Assembly: GCA_020630915.1 (NCBI GenBank)
Contig: JAHDIF010000003.1
Location: 186,001-250,000 of the forward strand
Source: Dokdonia sp.
GTDB taxonomy: Bacteria; Bacteroidota; Bacteroidia; Flavobacteriales; Flavobacteriaceae
Length of the DNA: 64,000 bases
Direction of reading: 5' to 3'
In this document: piece by piece, positions 59,532 through 64,000 of the stretch
Layout of the letters: the number at the start of each line of letters is the position of its first letter
How positions within the stretch are numbered: the first letter of the stretch is position 1
The notes under the pieces: model-generated
What the model saw: the letters and a program-made list of their open reading frames with translations, nothing else
Database searches by the model: none
Told to the model about the DNA's origin: nothing
Translations under genes and position numbers: made by a program

Positions 59532-62500
59532 CTATTGGTTTTTTTTCTTCCCCAGTGAGACATTGTAATCATCAATATTTCCTTTAATCTTAAGATTAAG
59601 GTATTTTATTTTTTTTGTAGGATCTAGTTCTACAATCTCATCTTCTTGTGACGTATTAAGGGCAGTGGTATCTTTCTTTTTACCAAATAATTTTTGCCAC
59701 GACGCTTTCCTAACTGTTTTCCAAGGAATGCGGAGATAGTAATCTATATTTTGGTTATTATCGTGTGTTCCCGATAATTCCATATGCCCCAAGGAAGACT
59801 CTATATTCATTGCAGGTATTGTTATCCTTCCTTTGTTAATCTGTAAACTATTTTGAAGCGTATCGAACTTAATATTTTGTAAGTTTTTATCACCCATATA
59901 ATCAGAAAGTGCTAACATCGGGTCGTAGTTTTTTAATCTACCATTGAGCACTTTGACGTCCATTTCTAGGATAGATTGATCTAAATCTGGAACCATATCT
60001 GGATAGACTCTAATTTTTCCCTTTATTCTAGATGAGAGTTGTCCTTGCAAGTTTTCTGAGACAAGGTGGTCTTGGCCAAAATTTTCAAATTTAAAAAGTA
60101 ATTTGTCTATATCAACTTGATCCATCACTAAATCGGGCTGTAGGTAGATGTTTTTAGGATCACTACCATTAAAGTATCCACTTAATTTAATAGATCCTCC
60201 AGCCGCTGCCATCGCTAGTGTGTCTACATAAATGTAATGGTTGGTTGTTGTTCTTAAAGCTGCTTTAATATTTTTAAGATCAATTTTATGATATATAAAG
60301 TGATCTACGTCTGCCTTAAATTGCATATCTGTAAACGGCAATTCGTATAGGTTAAAAGCTTCTGTGTGTTCTTTTACATCATTAGTTGTAACTTGAGTAA
60401 AATCTGCTCGTTTTGGAGCGTCTAGATTAAAATTGAAGAGTGCATCGTAGTCTATGTAGTTGGCCTTAAGAGAGAGGTAATTGTCTCTTTTCTTTATAGC
60501 CTCATCCTCACCTAGATAGTAATTTAGATCAAAATTAAAATTGGTCTTTCCTATTTCGCCGTGAAAGTCCTGTATGACTAGGTGTTCATCTTCATAATGG
60601 ATATTCCCTTTAAAATTGTCAAAACGTAGCGGGTGCAATTTCATTTTAGTATCTAACTTATCCAAAGCTATATCTATTGAATGTAGCGCAGAATCTTTGT
60701 AATGCATATCAGAAGTCACGTGCAATGCCAGATTATCAAAAACTTCGTGTCTGTACTCTTGTGGCACATAATTTTCTCCTTTATAAGAAAAGAGATCTTC
60801 AAGTTTTAACTTCTTAGAGGTAAGGTTGATATCTAAATCTACATCTCCATTAAGTTCAGGTTGCATCCAGAAGGAATAGTTATGCACAAGCCCATCAATA
60901 CGAAAATCACTGTCATCGATGAAACCCTTAAAGTCTACTATTTTTAAATCTTGATTATCTATGAGCACGTCTGCGTGAAAATCATGAAGTGTATGTGGGT
61001 AATGTTTTAGATCTGCATATAGACTGTCTATAAAAAATTCTCCTTCGGGGAGGTACTTTGATTCTGTAAACGCTTTCGCGGAAGCGTTAAATGACAGTCC
61101 TAAACTTAAATCTTTTAACTCTTCGTCAATACCCTTTGGAATACTATCTTGCTCCGAAAAACTAGTTAACTGAGCAATATTTAGGTTTTTAGAACGAATA
61201 TCTAAATGAACATTTACAGGGCTATCTGTATGGTGTATAATAGCTGGTAAGTCTGAAAGAAAACCACTTGCTGAAAGGTCTGAATCTCCCACCAGGACTT
61301 CAAATTTATGAAGCGTAGCTTCTTTACCTTTCATTATCAAATTAACATTGAGATCCCGCAATGGTGCAGGGAGTTCTGGGGAGTTAATATGTAAGTTGTT
61401 TATTAGTAACTCTGCAAAGTATGCTTGATTAAGTTTCTCCAGGGCTTTTTTAGGGTTGTCTATATCAACAATATCATGAAAATTCATTTTGAGCGCTACT
61501 TCTCCAGAGGCGTCTTGTACTTGATCTAACTCAAAAAAATCTGCAACAAAATCTAAACTGAAATTTGATTGCACCCGCATATCTATTTCTGGTGACTCAA
61601 AATTCTTTACATAAAGAGTTCCTGTAAACTTTCCTTTATCTAAAGTGGCGGTCATATCTGTGAGCGAAAACTCCATGGTACTTGCATCTCTGTTATCACC
61701 ATTTGTAAAACGACCATTAAATCCCATATTATCAATTTTCTTACCTCTTTGTGTATTTTCTAAAAAGGCTTTTCCTGCTCCAAATTGGGCATTGATAAAA
61801 GGGCGATTTCCTTTGTTTGCCGCTCCTTGGATCGTGGCATTAAAATATATTTCTCCTGCATTTTTATACTTTTCTAAAACTGGGAGTACATCTGCCGGAG
61901 CAAAAGCAATAAGCATATCAAAATTGGGCTTAGTTCCTTTAATAGACAGGTCTAAGTCTACATCATTTTTTGTGTCTATGGAACCTTTTAATTCAAAGTC
62001 TCCATTTTCCATGACGATACTGGAAGGCTCAATATCAAGGATCCCGCTAGCTTCATTAAAGACAAGGTCTGTCTGAAGTTTAAAATGCTTTTTATGGATG
62101 AATGTAGTATCTCCTTCTTTGATAACATTGAGTTCAAAACTGGTCTCTACGTGCCCTGCGATGAGATTGTCTTCTCTTTTAAAACCACCTGTGCCTTCGT
62201 AAATAAACTTCTCTACGTCTGTGTTAGTCGCCTCATCAATAGTATGAATGTCTAAATTTTTAAATTTTATTTTTTTGAGATGAATATTAGTGGTAGGCGT
62301 TTCTGTTTCAGAAGTGCTGGCTATGGCGTTTTGAATATTGGTGGTATTGTCTTCGTGAATAATAATATTAAAAATACCGTCTTCTAAAAGTACTGATTGG
62401 ATGTCGTAGTTCTGGTTTACAATATCCCATAGGTTAAAACCTACATATAGATCTTGTACATCCATAATAATAGGCGCGCCAGATTCTTTTGATTCAAAAA

Positions 62501-62729
62501 TTTGTACGTCTGCTACTTTAATTGAGATATAAGGGAAGTTGCTAAAAAGAGATAATTCACTTTTACCTACTTGGATACGACCTTGCGAATCTTTGTTGAG
62601 CTTTGCAAGCTCTCCCTTAATAATATCGGTCTGATTGCTCTGTATGTAAAAAATAAGACCTGCGACTAACATTATGGGTACTACGATGAGTAGCAATGCA
62701 AGTCGTTTCCATATTTTTTTAATTTTCAA
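59532..62729 (-). CDS. Large AsmA-like inner-membrane-anchored protein
   Basis: The 1065-aa protein has one N-terminal membrane anchor (LALLLIVVPIMLVAGLIFYI) and a long periplasmic region of beta-strands typical of AsmA/TamB/YhdP proteins, which are thought to bridge the envelope and carry phospholipids. Visible AsmA features are the start SQGRIQVGKSELSLFSNFPYISI, repeated LxxLxxxGxxxL segments, and the C-terminal AsmA domain with LQINKGRITIPAMNIESSLGHMELSG and IDYYLRIPWK near residue 1000. A variant palindrome lies at 61072. It is a single gene with a long gap to clpB. Confidence 0.9.
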   Translation of the reverse strand: MKIKKIWKRLALLLIVVPIMLVAGLIFYIQSNQTDIIKGELAKLNKDSQGRIQVGKSELSLFSNFPYISIKVADVQIFESKESGAPIIMDVQDLYVGFNLWDIVNQNYDIQSVLLEDGIFNIIIHEDNTTNIQNAIASTSETETPTTNIHLKKIKFKNLDIHTIDEATNTDVEKFIYEGTGGFKREDNLIAGHVETSFELNVIKEGDTTFIHKKHFKLQTDLVFNEASGILDIEPSSIVMENGDFELKGSIDTKNDVDLDLSIKGTKPNFDMLIAFAPADVLPVLEKYKNAGEIYFNATIQGAANKGNRPFINAQFGAGKAFLENTQRGKKIDNMGFNGRFTNGDNRDASTMEFSLTDMTATLDKGKFTGTLYVKNFESPEIDMRVQSNFSLDFVADFFELDQVQDASGEVALKMNFHDIVDIDNPKKALEKLNQAYFAELLINNLHINSPELPAPLRDLNVNLIMKGKEATLHKFEVLVGDSDLSASGFLSDLPAIIHHTDSPVNVHLDIRSKNLNIAQLTSFSEQDSIPKGIDEELKDLSLGLSFNASAKAFTESKYLPEGEFFIDSLYADLKHYPHTLHDFHADVLIDNQDLKIVDFKGFIDDSDFRIDGLVHNYSFWMQPELNGDVDLDINLTSKKLKLEDLFSYKGENYVPQEYRHEVFDNLALHVTSDMHYKDSALHSIDIALDKLDTKMKLHPLRFDNFKGNIHYEDEHLVIQDFHGEIGKTNFNFDLNYYLGEDEAIKKRDNYLSLKANYIDYDALFNFNLDAPKRADFTQVTTNDVKEHTEAFNLYELPFTDMQFKADVDHFIYHKIDLKNIKAALRTTTNHYIYVDTLAMAAAGGSIKLSGYFNGSDPKNIYLQPDLVMDQVDIDKLLFKFENFGQDHLVSENLQGQLSSRIKGKIRVYPDMVPDLDQSILEMDVKVLNGRLKNYDPMLALSDYMGDKNLQNIKFDTLQNSLQINKGRITIPAMNIESSLGHMELSGTHDNNQNIDYYLRIPWKTVRKASWQKLFGKKKDTTALNTSQEDEIVELDPTKKIKYLNLKIKGNIDDYNVSLGKKKNQ
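61072..61085. repeat. Palindrome variant GCTTTCGCGGAAGC
   Basis: One base differs from the 14-bp palindrome. In the AsmA-like gene it is read as Ala-Ser-Ala-Lys-Ala, in the usual frame. Confidence 0.7.
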
Positions 62730-62854
62730 AATAGAAGCTATTTAAGTAAGCACAATGTGGCACTTTAAAAATAACGAATTAGGTTGGGAAATTGTTTTAA
62801 GTTTGAGTTATAAATGTTTTTTTTGAAGCAAAACATACCGGTTTATATAATAAA

Positions 62855-62882
62855 AAAGGGCAAGTCAAAAAACTCACCCTTT
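62855..62882 (-). terminator. Probable terminator of clpB
   Basis: AAAGGG (62855-62860) pairs with CCCTTT (62877-62882), extended by AGT/ACT past a two-base mismatch. On the minus strand it is followed by TTTTTTATTATA, fitting termination after the clpB stop at 62914. Confidence 0.75.
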
Positions 62883-62913
62883 GTATTTTTAATCTCCTTG
62901 TTCGGACGTTTCT

Positions 62914-64000
62914 TTATTCTTCTTCACCTGTTCTCTCATCTTCATTTCTAAAGACCAACTGCCCATCGAAGGCGTCTAGTAAGATAATACTGTTTGCCGT
63001 CACGCGACCACTTAGGAGCTCCTTAGATAATTGATTTAAGACCTCACGCTGTATCGTTCTCTTAACAGGTCTTGCACCGTATTCTGGCTGAAACCCTTTT
63101 TGTGCTAAGAAGTCAATAGCTTGTTTTGTGGCGTCTAGCGTGATCTGTTGCTGAGACAACATCTTTTTGATTCCCTTAAACTGCAGTTTTACGATACTAC
63201 GAATATCTTTTCGCGTAAGCGGGCTAAACATCACAATATCATCTATACGATTTAAGAATTCTGGTCTAACTGTTTGTTTAAGTAGTCCCATCACATCTTC
63301 TCTTGCAGCGTCTGTCGCTTCTTGCATATCGTCTATTTGCTCAAAGCGCTCTTTAATCAAATGGCTTCCTATATTAGAGGTCATAATGATGATAGCGTTT
63401 CTAAAATCTGCTGTACGCCCTTTATTGTCTGTAAGACGTCCTTCGTCTAGTACTTGTAATAATACATTAAAGGTGTCCGGATGTGCCTTCTCAATCTCAT
63501 CTAGTAACACTACAGAATAGGGCTTACGACGTACAGCTTCTGTAAGCTGGCCGCCTTCATCATACCCCACATAACCTGGAGGTGCGCCTACCAAACGACT
63601 CACACTATGGCGTTCTTGATACTCACTCATATCTATGCGCGTCATCGCACTTTCATCATCAAATAAGTAGGAGGCAAGTGTCTTTGCTAGTTCTGTTTTA
63701 CCAACCCCTGTTGTACCTAAGAACAGGAAGGAACCAATAGGCTTTTTCTGATCTTGCAATCCTGCACGACTGCGTCGTACTGCATCACTTACGGCAATGA
63801 TGGCTTCTTCTTGTCCTACAACACGTTTATGGAGTTCTGTTTCTAGCTTTAAGAGTTTCTCACGCTCGCTTTCCAGCATTTTAGTCACAGGGATTCCTGT
63901 CCATTTTGCAACAACCTCTGCAATATCATCTCTTGTAACTTCTTCTTTAATTAAGGCAGTCTCTTGTTGTGCCAGGAGCTCTTTTTGCAATGCTTCTAGC
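62914..64000 (-). CDS. clpB: ATP-dependent chaperone ClpB, C-terminal part (5' cut by window edge)
   Basis: This is the last 362 codons of the disaggregase ClpB, which works with DnaK to rescue aggregated proteins. The second AAA+ domain is complete: [18 protein letters not shown] linker, Walker [18 protein letters not shown], Walker [15 protein letters not shown], sensor [12 protein letters not shown], and the C-terminal small domain ([16 protein letters not shown]). No ClpP-binding loop of the ClpA/ClpC type is evident, which favours ClpB. The frame is open to the window edge. A degenerate palindrome at 63209 lies in FSPLTRKDI. Confidence 0.95.
   Translation of the reverse strand, partial: LEALQKELLAQQETALIKEEVTRDDIAEVVAKWTGIPVTKMLESEREKLLKLETELHKRVVGQEEAIIAVSDAVRRSRAGLQDQKKPIGSFLFLGTTGVGKTELAKTLASYLFDDESAMTRIDMSEYQERHSVSRLVGAPPGYVGYDEGGQLTEAVRRKPYSVVLLDEIEKAHPDTFNVLLQVLDEGRLTDNKGRTADFRNAIIIMTSNIGSHLIKERFEQIDDMQEATDAAREDVMGLLKQTVRPEFLNRIDDIVMFSPLTRKDIRSIVKLQFKGIKKMLSQQQITLDATKQAIDFLAQKGFQPEYGARPVKRTIQREVLNQLSKELLSGRVTANSIILLDAFDGQLVFRNEDERTGEEE
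63209..63222 (-). repeat. Degenerate palindrome copy (CCGCTTACGCGAAA on minus strand)
   Basis: Third occurrence of these 14 bases, inside clpB, read as Pro-Leu-Thr-Arg-Lys like the copy at 4633. Confidence 0.6.

Overview
The window comes from an AT-rich chromosome of a Bacteroidota bacterium, almost certainly a marine member of the Flavobacteriaceae (Dokdonia-like is my impression, not proven). The signs are type IX secretion C-terminal sorting domains on a subtilase (31873-33480) and on 48234-48995, a BshA bacillithiol enzyme, a SatD/DUF3307 pair, a GH3-beta-lactamase fusion, many SPI/SPII-exported proteins with AQ or lipobox cleavage sites, and TAnnTTTG promoter -7 elements instead of sigma-70 boxes. 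I found no rRNA, tRNA, prophage, CRISPR array or transposase gene; the region is mostly core chromosome.

Layout. 1-1551: end of gapA with a strong terminator, then a BadF-type sugar kinase. 1553-11100: RidA, then an envelope block (LptD-like protein divergent from amidase, MlaD-like MCE protein), followed by an iron-sulfur/CCG electron-transfer pair with a HAD hydrolase and small exported proteins between. 11244-22391: GH3/beta-lactamase fusion, bshA, a GlcD/GlcF-type FAD-FeS fusion, a probable MITE, a lipoprotein, aroC and a dicarboxylate symporter. 22521-27719: two exported proteins sharing one N-terminal module, then a cluster of GshB-like ATP-grasp ligase, N-formylglutamate amidohydrolase-like enzyme and QEGLA/DUF1704 metallopeptidase. 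28004-37964: triple-fasciclin lipoprotein, MORN protein, mnmA, subtilase, nitronate monooxygenase, VOC protein, class A beta-lactamase-like lipoprotein, lysA and a Lon-N-domain protein.

38155-54222 is almost entirely minus strand: pirin, an S10 peptidase, DUF3307, SatD with a striking operator array, then an amidohydrolase, YdeI, M1 peptidase, M28 peptidase and CBM9-like lipoprotein run, which looks like a protein/peptide scavenging block. After it come a type IX cargo protein, a beta-propeller/tandem NTF2 protein, a membrane protein and uvrA. 54520-64000: ECF sigma factor with a 49-aa ORF behind it, nth, bcp, a metzincin-like lipoprotein, DUF2059, a methyltransferase, a YkgJ protein, a giant AsmA-like protein and the C-terminal part of clpB.

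The most striking feature is not a gene. The 14-bp palindrome GCTTTCGCGAAAGC occurs 15 times exactly, plus several near-copies, both between genes and inside conserved genes, where it is nearly always read as Ala-Phe-Ala-Lys-Ala. Other items worth attention are the ATP-grasp/FGase/DUF1704 cluster, the MITE-like inverted repeat with TTTAA duplications, the palindromic array upstream of satD, and convergent genes packed so tightly that two pairs share a TTATAA as both stop codons.
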